Numbered from the stretch's first letter, positions 30,901 to 46,400 are shown. The stretch: 60,000 nucleotides of DNA from Chrysomallon squamiferum (GCA_012295275.1 CM022665.1:1588167-1648166); one strand, 5' to 3'. The notes: a model not told the origin generated them from the sequence alone. Program-made: numbers and translations.

Positions 30901-33900
30901 TTTTTTCAATGTCAATTTCTGACCACAGAATGTCATAGTAGCCACTGACATTTTCAAGGACAGCATTGTACAACTGGTAAAGTTTCTGAAGTAGGTTCAA
31001 TTCCTTGCGGATTCTCATTAGATCTGGGTACTCAGTGACAGGAAGACCAAACAGCTCCTCTCCACCACTGTATGTGACATATTTACTCCACAATTCATCA
31101 AATGTTGCTTGATAGATATTGAGACGGTCTGAAGCTTCCCTTGGTGAAATGCCCTCTTCCATAGGTCCTCTGAAAATGTTTGTGTTTGTTTAAATTTAGC
31201 AAAATATTTCATTGTGAAAATTTTTATTATCAAATGTATAGCTTTCAGGTTAATCAAAGTCTTATTACATAGCCTGTTTTAAAGAGGTTTCCAAAGTGTA
31301 AATACATGAATCTTATAGGATGTTAAAAAGTCTCAACTAACATTTCAGCACTCTTCATTTTTTGTGTTTGCACTTTAAAACATTATCTTACCTTTCATCA
31401 TAATCACCAACATAATTGTTGACATCCCCAACAAACTGTTGGACTTTGTTAAGAAGATCTGCCTTGTAAGCTGGCTGAATTTTCATCAGATGTTCCTGGA
31501 CAGTTGTAGCCTGAAATAAACAATTACTACTAGACTTCTTAATCAGTACTCCAAACATTCTAAACTAATATTTCATGTTTTAATTTCAAGCATTTAGATG
31601 TAATATTTTACAAAAACTTTTTTTTTTTTTTTGACCAACTTATTTTGTTAATTAAAATATTTTGGTGCAGAAAATCCATCCATATTCTGGACTACACAAC
31701 TTCCAGATTACTCAGTATTTAAACACATTCAATACACAGCAAAAATTCAGGACATAAATTTCAGTTATTACAGATTCTATCATTTAGTTCATTATTTTAA
31801 TACCTGTCTATATAAAAAAAAAAAACTGTTTTTTACCTGAGCAATCAGTTTCTTCCATCCATAAGCCAAAGTGTCAACTCTCTCAGCATTGCCATCATTG
31901 AAAAAGATGTTGTATCGATGAAGGAGAACATATGTTTCCTCAATAGGAGTGATTGTCATGTCGATGCGAACCTCATTGTTGCGGATTTCACCGAGTGCTG
32001 CCATGGCTGCACGGACATCATCCAAGTCTTTGATTGGTCTTTGAAGTCTCTTCATGAGGTTGTCAATGAACTCAAGAATTTCATCCATTTCTCGTGCACA
32101 CTTATCATTGAGGGCCTTAGCATAGGCTAGCTTCCACGTGCGAGTCTCAGTGATGAGTGCAAATATGAGTGGTTCGGTTGAAAGCAACACTGAACCAACT
32201 CGGAAACTTGGCAAAATTTCTTCCACCTCCTGTTCAAGTCGCTGAAGAAAGAAATATTTAAAACCAATTTTAACATATTTAGAGTTTTTTTTTTTTTTTT
32301 TTATATATATATAAATGGGTCATTAATCTATTAAACACATATATTTGAAAAATGTTAATAATGACTTACTGAGAAAAAAATTATAATTTGGTGAGATCAG
32401 TGGTTTTGTAATATTCATAAAGAATATTATTGTTAATTTCTGAAATTAGGATAAGTTACTTTAAAATAAACCATATAATATAAAAAAAAAAAGTTAAATA
32501 ACAATGCAATTGTATTAACTAATATATAAATAAATTAATTAATAACTCACCTGATAATATCTGATCTGAGCTTCTATTTCAGACATGATTGGTTTGCTGG
32601 CCATAAATTCCTTCACTTTAGTTTCAGGTTCCTGAAAAAAAAGAAACAAAAACATTTTGTCACATTCTCTCTTTGTGTTTAATATAATTAGGACTTTTTC
32701 ACATTTTTAAAACCTATGTCAGATATTCTGTCATTATGTTTTAATGAATAATAAAATATACCAAGTATGGTGAGTTCTTAACAAATAATTTTAAATCTGA
32801 ATTTGGTTGGAATGGAGCTAATTACTATACTAAAAATTCATTCACTAGCCCATATCCAATTACACTAGTGGCATTCCCTTCCTGTCAAAAGTATACAAAA
32901 TCATCAAATTACAGACAAATAAAGAAATGTGTAACAATTTTAATCTAATTTCTGTTCAAGATGGACATGTAAGAAAGGTTTTACCTCAGTCCAGAGCTCT
33001 GAGTATTTGGTGAAGGTGTTGATAGATTCCTGGACATCACCCTTGAAGGTGCTGATGATAGAGTTGAGCTGGATGACAATCTTCACAATGTCTTTGTGTT
33101 CACTGATCACTTTGTGCAGTGGTTTGGCTTGGCTTGTTGGCACAAACTTGGACCCTTCTTCACTCTCAGCAGCCAGAGCCAATTCTATTTCCTGTGAAGG
33201 TGGAAGTTATGTTTTTAATCTGTTCCTTATTTTTAGCAAAGTGATCATTTTTTATTTCTTTATGTATTTATGAAGTATAATATTGTAAAAAAGAAATGAT
33301 GATAATAAAATTAAATAAATAAATAAATAAATATTCAAATAATACTGAAATATTAATGATCAAAATTAAAAGAAAATACAGTTTCAACAGCATTACTAAA
33401 TAACTGTCTCTTTATCATTGACTTTAACCCATAAATATGTTTTCCTATTTAATCTATTAATTTTCAAAATAAAGCAAAGTTGGGTATCCCATGTTGAAGA
33501 AAACTATTTTAAATTTATATAACAAAATTATTTGTTATCTATTATAATGTTAATTATTTCTGGAAGTTACCAGTAAATTGTTTTTTTGACAGTTTCTGTT
33601 TGCTTTTATAAAAATTATGTCTTTAACATTATCTTCTTGCATTAAGTTCTTGTTTTCTAGCATTCAGTAATCAGATTTAAATAAAAGAATAATAAAAATG
33701 CATCATTAAGAAAATACTGTATTCACACCAAATTGTAGAAAGTATTTTCAAAAGTAACTGATACCAGAAACAATGCATTTGAAAATAAGTGTGAAACTGC
33801 TATCTAAAATAAATGAACAGAAATGAATTTAGCTATTTTGGATGCCTGAGATGAAGCATTATTTAAAATTCTACTTACTAAGTTACATTTCATTTTTTAA

Positions 33901-36900
33901 GTAAATTTTAAGAGTTTAGTTATTAATGATGTGTGTGTGTGTTTGTGTGGGGATGTAGGTGGATGAGTGTGTGTGTACTGTGTGCATGCATGTGCATAAA
34001 TGTATATGTAATATAAATATTGAGATAGAAAATTACTTTCTAATTTTTATACTGTATGAGTTAGAAAAAAAAATAAGATGATTTAATTATTTCTGATAAT
34101 TAAAAATTAGGGTTATGTCCATAAATTTTCTACTAAAATTGATAGTAACAGCTAACAAAGAAATTCACTATCTAAAAAGGACTAAAAAGAAGCAAAGAAT
34201 TTTACCAAGAAATGAAAAACTAAAATAAAAAGGTGTAACAGTAGGTTCTACTAAAGCCTCACCACCAGAACAGTTCACTAACCTTCCTGTGTAGCACATT
34301 ATGGGTTGACTAAAACAGTCAATAGACATTAATCAGGATTATGATAATGCCTTTAATATCATCATTTCATCTTTTAGGATACCCATTATTTTAGCTTCCA
34401 ACCACATACATACGCAAATAAATACAAAAACTAATCACAGAAACATCCATATTAAATAAAAACAGAAAAAAGATATGAGGTATTTTTCAAAAATGAAGCT
34501 TTAAAAAAGACCCAACAACATTAAAATATAAAATGAGAAATGAAATAGCAATATTCAAAGTTAATTAAATTGCTTGGTTTGCTCTGTGTAGGGGTGTGGT
34601 ATGTGTGTGTGTGTATATGTGTGTGTTTTTTTATTTATGTGTGTTAGCATTTATTAATATCTGAATATAAACAGTGAAGAATTTGGTTAGAAACTGAAAG
34701 CTAAAGAAAACAAAACTAAATAAAAAAAAAATAAAAAAAAAAGAAAAAAGTAATGTTATAAAAAAATATGGATAATAATATAATACAAATCATGTTAGTC
34801 ATTAACAGAATTAGTTAATTAAATCCAATAACCAGCCTGCATTGTTTAATGATTACAACAATATATGTAATTTTACTTTATTATATTAAATCCTTTTTTT
34901 AAGCTGATATTTCATCTTCTTGTGTTATTTTACAATATTGACAGTGAATCTGTTTTAGAATAAATAAAAAATATATATCAAAGTTACTCTATACTCAGAA
35001 GGAATGACCATGCTATGTTTTATTAAAATTGTCATAAACAGAACTAAATGTTAGAAACATAAAATAGTAATACAAATTTTAAAATATGAATGGTAATATC
35101 ATGCAATATAAAGAGTTAAGAAACTTTTAATAAAATATTTCTAGAAAGATAAGTTGTATAAGCTTATACTATCTTTAAAATATTATTAATGTTATATGTA
35201 GTTTGATGTGCATTCATATAAAATTTAAAACAATAAGTCACGAGACCTTTTCACAAACAAATGTTCACACAATATCTATAAACAAATCAAATTTAAGAAA
35301 TGAAGATATATTTTTTTAGTATAACTGAATAAAATCCAAATAAAAAAACATTTTAAAATGTATCTCCATGCACATCAAACACACATTTTCTTTTTACCTA
35401 AGATTTTATTTTTTTTTTTTAAAAAGAAAATTAAAGCTATATGCCAATGAAACATTTAACTAGCCCTGCTACAATGAAATGACAAGAAAAACTGGTGTAA
35501 ATGTTTTAGTCAAATCATTTTACTTTTATTTCCAAAATGAAATATTAAGCACAATTATGAAAAGCATGGATGTTGAACCCTTTTGTATTCAAATCAATGT
35601 CAGGTCAAATTATCCTTATTTATATAAAAATGTAATAGAAATAAAAAACAGTCCAACAAAACTGAATCAAAATGTTTAATGTTACAACTGAACCTCAGTT
35701 AAGATGTGTTAACACCAGTTTTTCTGTTTGACTTTTACCATAAATACCTTGATATTTATTTATTTCTTCCATGTTTCATCTTATATTGTTCTATCCCTAA
35801 TTTAACAGAAGCATGTATTATCATTTGAAAATACAAAAATAATAAAAGAAAGCGTACATTTGAATTTTCAAACTGATTAATGGTAAATTCATATTTATTT
35901 TGAAACTGAATACTAATACACACTGAAGACACACTGAAGACAATTTGATTATTTTAAGCATGAACATATCAATTATTGAAAAAAATTGAATGCCATATGT
36001 TAGTGGTGTTCATCAAATATATATAGGTGCTGGTAAACTTTTATATTTTAGTTAATTCACACACAAAACTGAAAACTTGGGATTAATAAAGTGTTAGGAA
36101 TATATTCTTGCATGATATGTTATGTTATTTAATGAACTTAAAATACCATTCAATACATGTTTATTCCAAGGGATGTTTTTGTTGATCATCAGCAAGAGGT
36201 CTTTAATATGACATTATCAGGTTTTGATAACTTAGTGGGTATTGATTGGTAGTTGATAAAATCAGCACTTAACTGAACCATGATTGTCTGACCCTTCATG
36301 CCATAAACCAGAATTCTAGTCCCATTAATTTAATGTGAATGATGCACATAAATAAGTGTTTTAACATTTTAAAAGAAAACAATTTATTTAAAGTCAAACA
36401 TTTCAACCCTACACTATAACAGGGTTTTTTTTAATAAATGACAGCCCACTGATACAAGCTTTACTAATGCTATTTACTGTAAGAATTTAATTTGAACAGC
36501 TAAATGAAAGAAAAGGGATATTTATTTAACAATTTTATTTTATTTTTAATGATATAATGACTCAATTCAGCTTTGAGATTTATGAATAACAAATGATTCT
36601 AAACCAGTTCCAATTAATTTGTGACAGAAATTTTTTCTGTAATAGCGATTTAAAATATTAATGATATGCTGACTTAATTTTATTTTGACACCTCACATAA
36701 AATAAAGAGACCTAAAAATGAATACCAATTACAATTTTTTTAACATTTTACATCACTGTTTTTATTAAAATGTTATGCAAACCATTTTAACCAAAATATG
36801 ATCACAATCAACAGAAACATTTCTCAAAATAATGTAATTTACCTTTTGCTGTATCCTCTGTTGTACCAGCTGATGATCCCACTGAGGGATATCCTGAGAG

Positions 36901-39900
36901 GCCTTCAGAATGATCTGTACTGCTTTGTTTAGTGAGTGCTGGAGGTCATCCAAGCTTGGTTTCATTACTACATTGGGAATAGCAAGAACCACATCAGCCT
37001 TGAAAAGTGGAGGCTTGGCATCATCCTTCTGATCATCAACAATGGAATATCGGTTGGATGCTTGCAGTCGGCGCTTGATAGCATCCAGGGAAAGTCGAGT
37101 GCCTGATTACACAAATCATAACAAACAATTGTATAGTAAGTAAATTCATTCATTCATTAATTAATTAATTCATTCATTAATTTAATATAGTAACATTTGA
37201 TCTCAGTCAAAGATTACATTTTCAGACCAAATAAACTAATTCACAGGCATTTGGCATTTATCATTTTTTTATCAGAATTTATTTGCTGGTAATCACTGCC
37301 ATTTCACAGTTGCTAGACTGTGTAGTAACTATATTTAAATTTTATTTTAATTATTCAAGAGACTTTAATAACAGACTTCAGGTTATGTTGTTTACAATCA
37401 CTTGTGCTTTCAATTAAGCAACCATTCAAAAGTAGAAGCAATAAATAGTCTTACATTTAACAAGGGCCTCTGTGTTCCTCTGAGTAAAGTTGTTCAACAA
37501 ACTGCAGTAACAACAAGGTAGACACTCCTGACAACGCTGTTTCTTGTTCTTTGGGTCAGGATGGGTGCATGCCCAGCCATCTTGAGCTGACAGATTGACT
37601 CTTTCCAATGGTGTAAGTTTCTCCATCAGTGTGTCAACAAGTTCCTTTACAGAACGTTCAACCAACGCACTTTGACTAAGAACATAATTAAAACAATCAC
37701 AGCTAATTCCTGTTTATAATGTAATTACAGACATTTCAATAATTATGTAATTATATACAATTTAAAAAATGGAGTCTTTTGTCTTATTTATTTATTTATT
37801 TAGGTCTTTCAATTTTTGTTACGTTTAATTATACATTTTTTTTATATAAATCTGTGAAAAGTGTGTTTCTAAAATAGGAGCTATAAATTGAATTCAGTAA
37901 GTTCATTTTACAAATAAAGGTTTATCATAAATTCTCAAGAATAAACATTTATTTTCAGACATGTCAGTTTTGTTTTTGGGGGTAGGTTTTTAAATATAAA
38001 GTATATATTAAAAAGCAATATTTTAAAATGCATGTTCAACTATTAAGAAATTAAATATCTTACGTGGACAAAGACTCTGATGCACTTTTCACAATGTCAC
38101 TGGTCATGTCAAGGAACTTCTCAGAAGATACAGCTTCTTCTTCTGGCAAATCACACAAGGCTGTGATAGACATGTCTTGTAGAACAGCCTCAATACGACA
38201 ATCCAGTATGTCAGTGACAGTCTTAGCCAGTTTCCCCAGTTCACGGATCACTTCATTGATTCTCCTCATATCTATTACACAAATTATTATTTTATAAAAT
38301 ACTTATTAAAAATGTATGCAGTAAAATGTTTGTAAACTGAATAAAGTCAACAAAATGCACAATGCTAATCACTATTTCTTTCATTTCCTTAAAACTTGTA
38401 TGTTTGTTTTTTGGTTGTTGTTTTTTTGCAGAACAGTTGATGCAGAACAGAAAATTTGTTAATATTAATATACTTTTAGTTAATATTAATGAGAAAAACT
38501 CACAGTCACTGATATTGAGTGAACTCCATGTCAACATGGTAATTCCTGGCTTGATAGCATCCTCCACCCGGTTTTGGAATGGCTTCATCAGAGGGACAAC
38601 AACAGGAGCAAGATCCATAATAATCCCTTTGTAACTTTTCAGCATTTCTTGTAATCTGAAATAAACAAAAATATATTTTGCCTTAATAATTCAGTAATGT
38701 CTAATGATACAGCTGTCACTAGATCAAAATAGAAAAAATAAGTTCCACTGACTGTTCTTTCTTAAAATTTATTTTTAAAAGGCATCTTAATGTTATCTAA
38801 AAAAAGTTAATTATAAAATTTATACAGAGCACTGTTTAGCAGAAACAAACTTTAAATAAAAACAGTTTCAGAAAACAAAAATAAAAACCTATATTTGGCA
38901 GTTCATTTCATATATTTATATAAAATATTTCTAAGTCATTTTCAACTTGAAGAGTTACTACCTGTAACAAATTCTGCAAATAACTATAAGTTATAGGAAA
39001 TTACATCCACACTGATACCACATTCACACAGACTTTCTGAAATAAATAAAAAAACTGTTTACTTGACATGGTTAGTTCTGATTTCTTCCTCCTTGACAAT
39101 CAGTTCCTTGGCAGGGTCCGGGATGTCCAATTTGAGAGACTGCAGACATTTAGCTTCCTGTATCAGTTCCATTATCTGCGAGTCAAAGTTGACAAACAGT
39201 TCTCCAGTGTCTGGATGTCTCACGAGAAGTGAGGCTTGCAGACCACTTCTGGCAGCTTCTATGGCACGAATCCATCCACGGTAATACAGCATCTAATAAT
39301 ATAATCATTATTAAACATTAATAATAATACATTAACTGTAAAATTATACAACAAACTACAGCTCCTTACTGAATGATTAATGAACATAAACAAAGTATAA
39401 TGTGTCTCTATATAAAATATATATATTAAACATAAAGTTCCCGAAACTTTGAATATCTTCATAAAATCTCTTTTCATTTTTTAAATTATTACTACTCTCC
39501 TTGTATGACAAATTAATGACAGTACCTCATATTCCAACAAAACACCAGCCATTTTGTTGTAATTGCGAATAACTTTCTTTGCTTCTGGATTCTAAAATGA
39601 AAATAATGTACATGATTTTTTTGATTTTTTGGATATGTGTTTATATAATTTTCCTTAACTTCACTTTACTTTCTAATAACTAAATATCAAAAACAATTAA
39701 ACTGTTAATTTGTTCTTAGTGTAATTATGCAACAAAGAAATTATAAAAGAGAAAATATTTAAAATAATTTAATTTCAAAAATATTTTCTAATAAAGATTC
39801 TGTAGCTAAAACAAAAATGCATATTTAACAAATTATGGGACAATAAACTTTAAATTTTAAGGACAATTAATACCCCAAGAAAACCTTAGTCTTTTTTATA

Positions 39901-40393
39901 TGCCACATTTTAAATAAGCTTTTTAATATATAGTTTATAAATTAAATATAAAAATCTATTTTACCTTCAGGATTTCTGGTTTCATTTTGAAACATTTCAT
40001 TGGACCCTCAATCTTCCTGAAGAGCTGTCTAGCCCAGGATATCTTGCCAGCAATTGGTGGAAGGTTTCTTGCAATCGGAGGATCAGACTTAAACTTTTGG
40101 TAGATTTTTCTGATGGTTTCCAAGTCCTTACCATAATTCATCATCAGTTTCATGTACTTTTCATTCAAGTCCAGTTGAGCTCCTTTAATTCCCTCAAACT
40201 TCTCCAACAACTCCAGGGCTCTCTCAGTCTGAAATCAAACATTAAATATTAACTAAATTATGTAATCCATAAATTAAAGCTCACTTTGTAAGATTGCATT
40301 AAAAAGGTAAACAAATGAATTTATGAAGATGACTTCTTTGTTTAATTAAAATAATTTTAATAAAAATATTTTTATAAACTTGTCATGAACTGG

Positions 40394-40424
<31 letters not shown>

Positions 40425-43400
40425 CTGACATCCTGAAAAAAATGTTAAACATGTAACAAAAGCAACATACTGTTAGTGATCTCTGAAACCAGGAATCCAT
40501 AAAGTGCTGAATGGACAATCGTAAATTGTCTATCTGGTTACGAAAGTCCAGGTAATCTTGGTCAAACTACAAAAGAGAAAAAGCATATTAAATTATTTTT
40601 CCTCATTTATATATAATAAAATAGAAGTGGTTTTACTTCACTTCTGGGGCAAATGCAAATGAGTCTCAAAGATAATGTAGATATTAAAGTCTTTCTTTTT
40701 TTCATTTTTTCAATTATAATATTAAACTGATAAATATACACAAACAAGATTGCAGTATTGGTAATCAGAATGATCTTAACTCAGATTTGATGAAAAAATT
40801 TCACACTCTACAAATATTAACAACAGACCTCTGTCTTCCTGTGGTCCAGAATGTCATAGTTCTTCTTGCGAGAGTTGTCAACAATTGTTTTGTATCTCAC
40901 AGCAATTGTTTCAATTCCTTCAATCTTGATATCAGGCAGAGTGGAAAACACCTCAATCGTGTTCACCATGTCTAGAATTTTATCCAGACGTTTGCAAAAT
41001 GTGTCAAACTTTCCAAAGATGTAGTTCTCACTATTTAATAAATAAAATAATGATTAACACTGAAACAAATACACAAAATTATTTTTAAAAGAATATTATT
41101 TTTTTTTTTTAAATAATCTGACACTTTTTAAGGCCAGATTAAAAATATATATCAACTGATTATAACTGAAGCTAGTGATACTGTAGTGTTTTGAAATCTA
41201 GTAAAAATTAGTTTTATTATAAATATGCCTATAAAATTAGAATGCTGGGGCAATACATCAAATGTTAATAAAATAGGCCCTAACATACTTCAACTTTCAA
41301 ATATCTGAAGAAAATATAATAAATACAACTAGAATACTAAAAACAAAATGATGAAAGTATATTTAAAAAGTAGTAAGCTGAATGGTATTTGCAAGTATTA
41401 ATTTACCTGAACTCAAACTGTCTTTCATTGGGAGTTTGTTTGAGTTTTTCCTTTGTCTTCTGAAACTGGCGCTGGTATTCTTCATTCAGCTGGATGCACT
41501 GGTTCATGCGTTGTAGCAGAACAGGTCTGCAAAATCAAGATGTTATATATTTTTATACTGATGAAGAAAAGCCATTGCATATTTGAAAATAAATAATAAA
41601 TGTCAACAGAACACTTCATATGTAAATAAACTATTTAGGAAAGATAAAGAAACATAAAGAAGAGGTAAAAATAATATACTGTCATTCAGGTATTAAAATA
41701 CTCACAGTGGATGTTCCCAGATCTTTGTTATTCCTTGATTGATGTAAGCTTTGCAGGTGGTGATCATCTGATTGGTGACCTTGACAAACAGAGAGGTCAT
41801 ACGTTCCGAGGTGTTGTAGTACTGGGATATGCTATATATCATTCGTATAGCATTCATCAAACTTGGAATGTGCTCAATCATGGTTGCCTGAAAATATTAT
41901 TACATGATTTAAAAAAACAAACATTTTTATATGATCACAAAAGTATACAACAACTTTAAAACTGCATTATGGGATGGGAAATCGTAACATTTAGATAATT
42001 TTTGAATGTTTTGAATAAGTATATATATATATATGTGAACTACTTACTGGTGTACATTTCACCAATGGTCCAAAGAATTTGTCCAGGGTGTAAAGATATT
42101 TCACATTGTCTTTAGCTTCATTTGCAGCATCAGTGATTCTTCCATCCTGAATAAAATATTTTTGTTTACATAAATATATTAATGAATCTCACATATTGTA
42201 CATTCAGTATTACAAAAAATCCTTCATCTAGGTGACAAAGATTATTGAAGAAATAATGTTATAATTATGGACAAAAGAGTTTTGTATTTGGTAACTAAAC
42301 TTAAATGCAAAATGATAAATTTTGTTAACATTGACATAATGAGATGAAATAAATTTAAATGTGAAAAAAAGAAAGCTTATTATATATACTTGTTTTGTCA
42401 AATTCAGATATGTGAGTTATTTAAATTTGTCAAACAAAACTAGTATAACAATGTTATTGTACCAGTTCCCTCCACTTCTTCAGTGTCTTTGACTTGGAAA
42501 CCTGCATCACACAGATAACAGCTTTAACCCGTGGACTCTTCATCTGCTCCAAAAGACTGGAAAATAAATTTAAATAAGTACACTTCAGAATGATTATAAT
42601 AAGTCATGGTTAATTACAGAATTAAATAAAGATATTCACAATCATTCAGAATTAAAATAGAATTAGGTAAATTTTAAGTGGCAGTGGTAATAAAAATTGT
42701 AAGACAAAAGGAAGGTGTATGAATCAATATCAAAAGTTTCTTTCACCAATCAAAAACATGAAACATGATTTAAAAGTATTGTTACAGCTGTGGATTTTAT
42801 TTGTCTCTGAAAACACTGCTCATTGGCTGATATCCTATTTAGATTCCTGAGCATAAGTGTATGTGTGTGAAGCCCAAGCCAAACTTACTTGTTGAATTTG
42901 GCCATTCGTTTTTTCCAGTAAGCAAGTTCAGCAGTGGGACCGATGTCATCAGCCTCTCTTCTCATCTGCTCACTTTCAGCAAGAACCTGTTCAATTTGCT
43001 TGGACCAGGTATTTACCAGTTCTTCCAGTTTGTCCAACAGATCTGTGTTACCAGCTACAATTCCAAAATATTTATTCACAGTAAATTTTTTTTTTTTTTT
43101 TTGAGCCTCCATAAATATATTTTTATTTTTAACCTAATGATATTAACCAGTTTATTTTGTAACATTATCTACATTAATCTGAAAAGTGGTTTGTATGTTT
43201 ACCTGCTGCATGAAAATCTGTGGGTCCCTCCATACTGTCTATGGCTGAACCAACACCATTTTCAGCAAGAGTGATCTGTCCCTCCATGTTCTCAATGGCT
43301 GATATCAGACTGCTGGTAAATTTTTCAAGATGTTCAAGGAAGTCTTCAACAGCTTCATTACTTCCATTTTCAGTGCTCAGTGTACCCCAGCTCTAAATAT

Positions 43401-46400
43401 GATTATTTCAATTATTTACATTTATTAAGTGTTACCCATCTTTTCTGTTGTTTGTTTTTATTAAACATCAAAATTATCTCTGTAAGAAAATAATCATATA
43501 TTTTCTAACAATACTTAGTTACTAACAGTTATGGAGATAGTCTGTACGAAACAAAAATCTAAAATGCTACTCAGAAGACCGTTTTTTCTTTTTTTTTCAC
43601 CGACACACAAACTAATGGATTCCACGTGTACAACAGGCCAGACTTTTCTGTCTGCAGGAAGGAGCATATGATGATGCCTTGTTAGTCAGTCACTAATAAA
43701 ATTAAAGTCATTATACAAATATTTATTTAGTCACATACCTCCAGTGACTTGAAGCATGGCAAGACAATCTTTGACATGTATTTCTGGAATCCACCAAGAA
43801 CCTTTCCTCCTGTGCAGTCAATGATTCCCATGTTTACCTCTTGTGCAATATTGTTTGGTTTTAATGGTTTGTCTGTCATTCAGGGAAATATATACAAATG
43901 CCATTCAGACCCTGATATAAATAAAATCAAAACAAAATTTTAGTATCTTGTTCTTAGTAACATATGCAGGTAGGTCATATAACTTGTTTATTTCTGCAAA
44001 AGTAACTTGGTATATAAATGTTATGTTCTTACCTCAGAATCTCCTAATGTGAGAAATAGTTTTTTCTGACTTCCAGCTGTAGTCTGACCAGCTGCCTGTA
44101 AATTATATTTAATTTTAATATTTATCAGCATCAACAAAATGTTTTATCAAATTTATAACAAAAACAAAATATGCATGATACTTTATTTTAAAATAACTGA
44201 AATTAATGTTATTTGATTTAAGATCAGATTCAAAATAATTTTAACAAAATTCATTTTATGAAATTAACTCCAGCTACCAGCAGTAGAAAGTTAATGCAAA
44301 ATTTGTCTCTATTGTTTATGAAGAAATAGAAGTCCACGACTTTCACTATGATTATGATAAAATTGTGAAAGTAATCAGTCAAATAAAGATTTAAAATCTT
44401 ACAACATTGCTGGAATCTTGATAGAAAAACATGAGTTTCCGTACTCCATCTTTTTCAAAGAAACTTTCCATCAAATTGAACTGTAAATACATAATAAAAT
44501 AATATGTTAAATGAAGCTTCAAATCAACAACATAAATAAAAATGTAGATTCAATTCAGCTATGAGAATATTCTTTGTTCACTGTTTTTAAACAAGTCTTT
44601 AATTATTTATTTAATAAATCTGATGAATGTTTTGATAGGTGAGTAAGGTAAAGAGATACATGGTTACATATGACTGCATTTATATGTGAATGCATTATGT
44701 ATGTATATTTATACAAATGTACAATATACATTCAGAGAATTGTTTATGTATATGGAGATTGGATGTATGCATGCTTGCATATATATCCAAAAGAGATAAA
44801 CAAATTTAAAGACATACTTTTTCATCACCAGTTATAAAGTCTTCAACAACTGAAGTGTCGACTGCAATGGCATCTGCAATCTAAAAACACAAAGAACAGA
44901 TCTCATTAATTTTACAAATATACATATATAAAAATATTTTAACTATATTACTTATTTATTTATTTAAAGTTTGTTTGTCAGGGAACAAACACATACAATA
45001 ACAAAATCTTTATAGTACTTAAAAATAATTTTTTTGAAAACTAACCTGTTTTATGACATACTGATGTCTCATATCCAGCTGTAAAAATAAAAACATGTTT
45101 TTATTTTAAAACATTTTCTTTCAGTATTATTAAATACTTATTTATATTAAATTCTGTTTATCAAATTGTTATATTAAAATAGTTGATTTTTGTTCTTCTC
45201 TGTTCTCTTTGATTATTCAAGTGGTTTATTTTCAACATGTAATAAAACTAAACAATGGGATTTTTTAAATAAGAAAAAAATTAATCCTGGGAACATTATT
45301 CCTTGTGTAAAAGGATAATATTAATACATATTTGTAATTAAAGTTTTCAGAGATTCAGAAAGGCTTAGATCTGACTTAAAATCTCTTGTGCTTTAACAAG
45401 TGATATGTTACTTTTAGTCTGTTTTCTTCCTTGTAGGCCCGGGCTTTCTGCACTTCTTTCATTGCATCACCTGCTGTTACAATAGCCTTGGATTTCATGG
45501 TTGTTGCCTTAATTTAGGAAAAAATAATCATTTTGTCATTCATTGTCATAATCATGAATGTAAATTATTTGATCATACCTTTGTTTTAGATGAATGTAGC
45601 TTGTGTTTGTACTGTCATCCTGTATTATTAATATGTAATCATTCTCTGGTGCAAATCCTCCCCACAAAAAAAAAACATTTGAAATCAATTCTGATTTTTT
45701 TCTTTAAGTTAAAAACATGCTTTGGCCCCTCAGATGAAATCTTAAAATGTAACCATAACAAATGATGAAGATGGAATAATAAGATAATATTTATCAAACA
45801 ATATTTGTAAGAACTTAAATATTTAAAAAAATGCATTCTCCAGATTATGAAATTAATTTGTATATTATTATGTTTTTTTTAATCACTGTATTCTGTCAAA
45901 GTTTAGTTCACAAATCACAATTTGACAGCTCTTATTAATTAAATAGACAGTTATCATGCTTATAAAAATTTTAATCTTTGACTGATATATGAAGAGTGAA
46001 AAATTAAGTCTTTACTTTAGGAAACCATAAAAGCTGAAAACAAAATATGTATGTCATTAAGGCTCAGTTAAAATAAAGTAAGGTTAAGTAAGAATACAAA
46101 GCATTAAACTACATATGATATTAATACTGCAGATCACACTTTTTAAATGATTATAATATCTTGAATTATAATAAATTAGATACTAATAACTATTATAGAA
46201 AACAGGTATTATCCAGCAGTATTTGTTTGTTTTTTGTTTAATTTTTATTGGGTTATTTTTTTTTTTTTTTTTAAATCCATTTCCCTATTCAAAATGAGAA
46301 AAGAAGTAATATTAATGATATCAAACATATACTGCCTAGTCAGTGCTACATATATATACATTATATATACTTGGTAGAAGTTTAGGATAAATGTGATTAG

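Noticed and set aside
42861-43274. 137-residue open frame on the plus strand
   Set aside because: It is antisense to dynein exons 9 and 10 and their intron and has no recognisable protein content.
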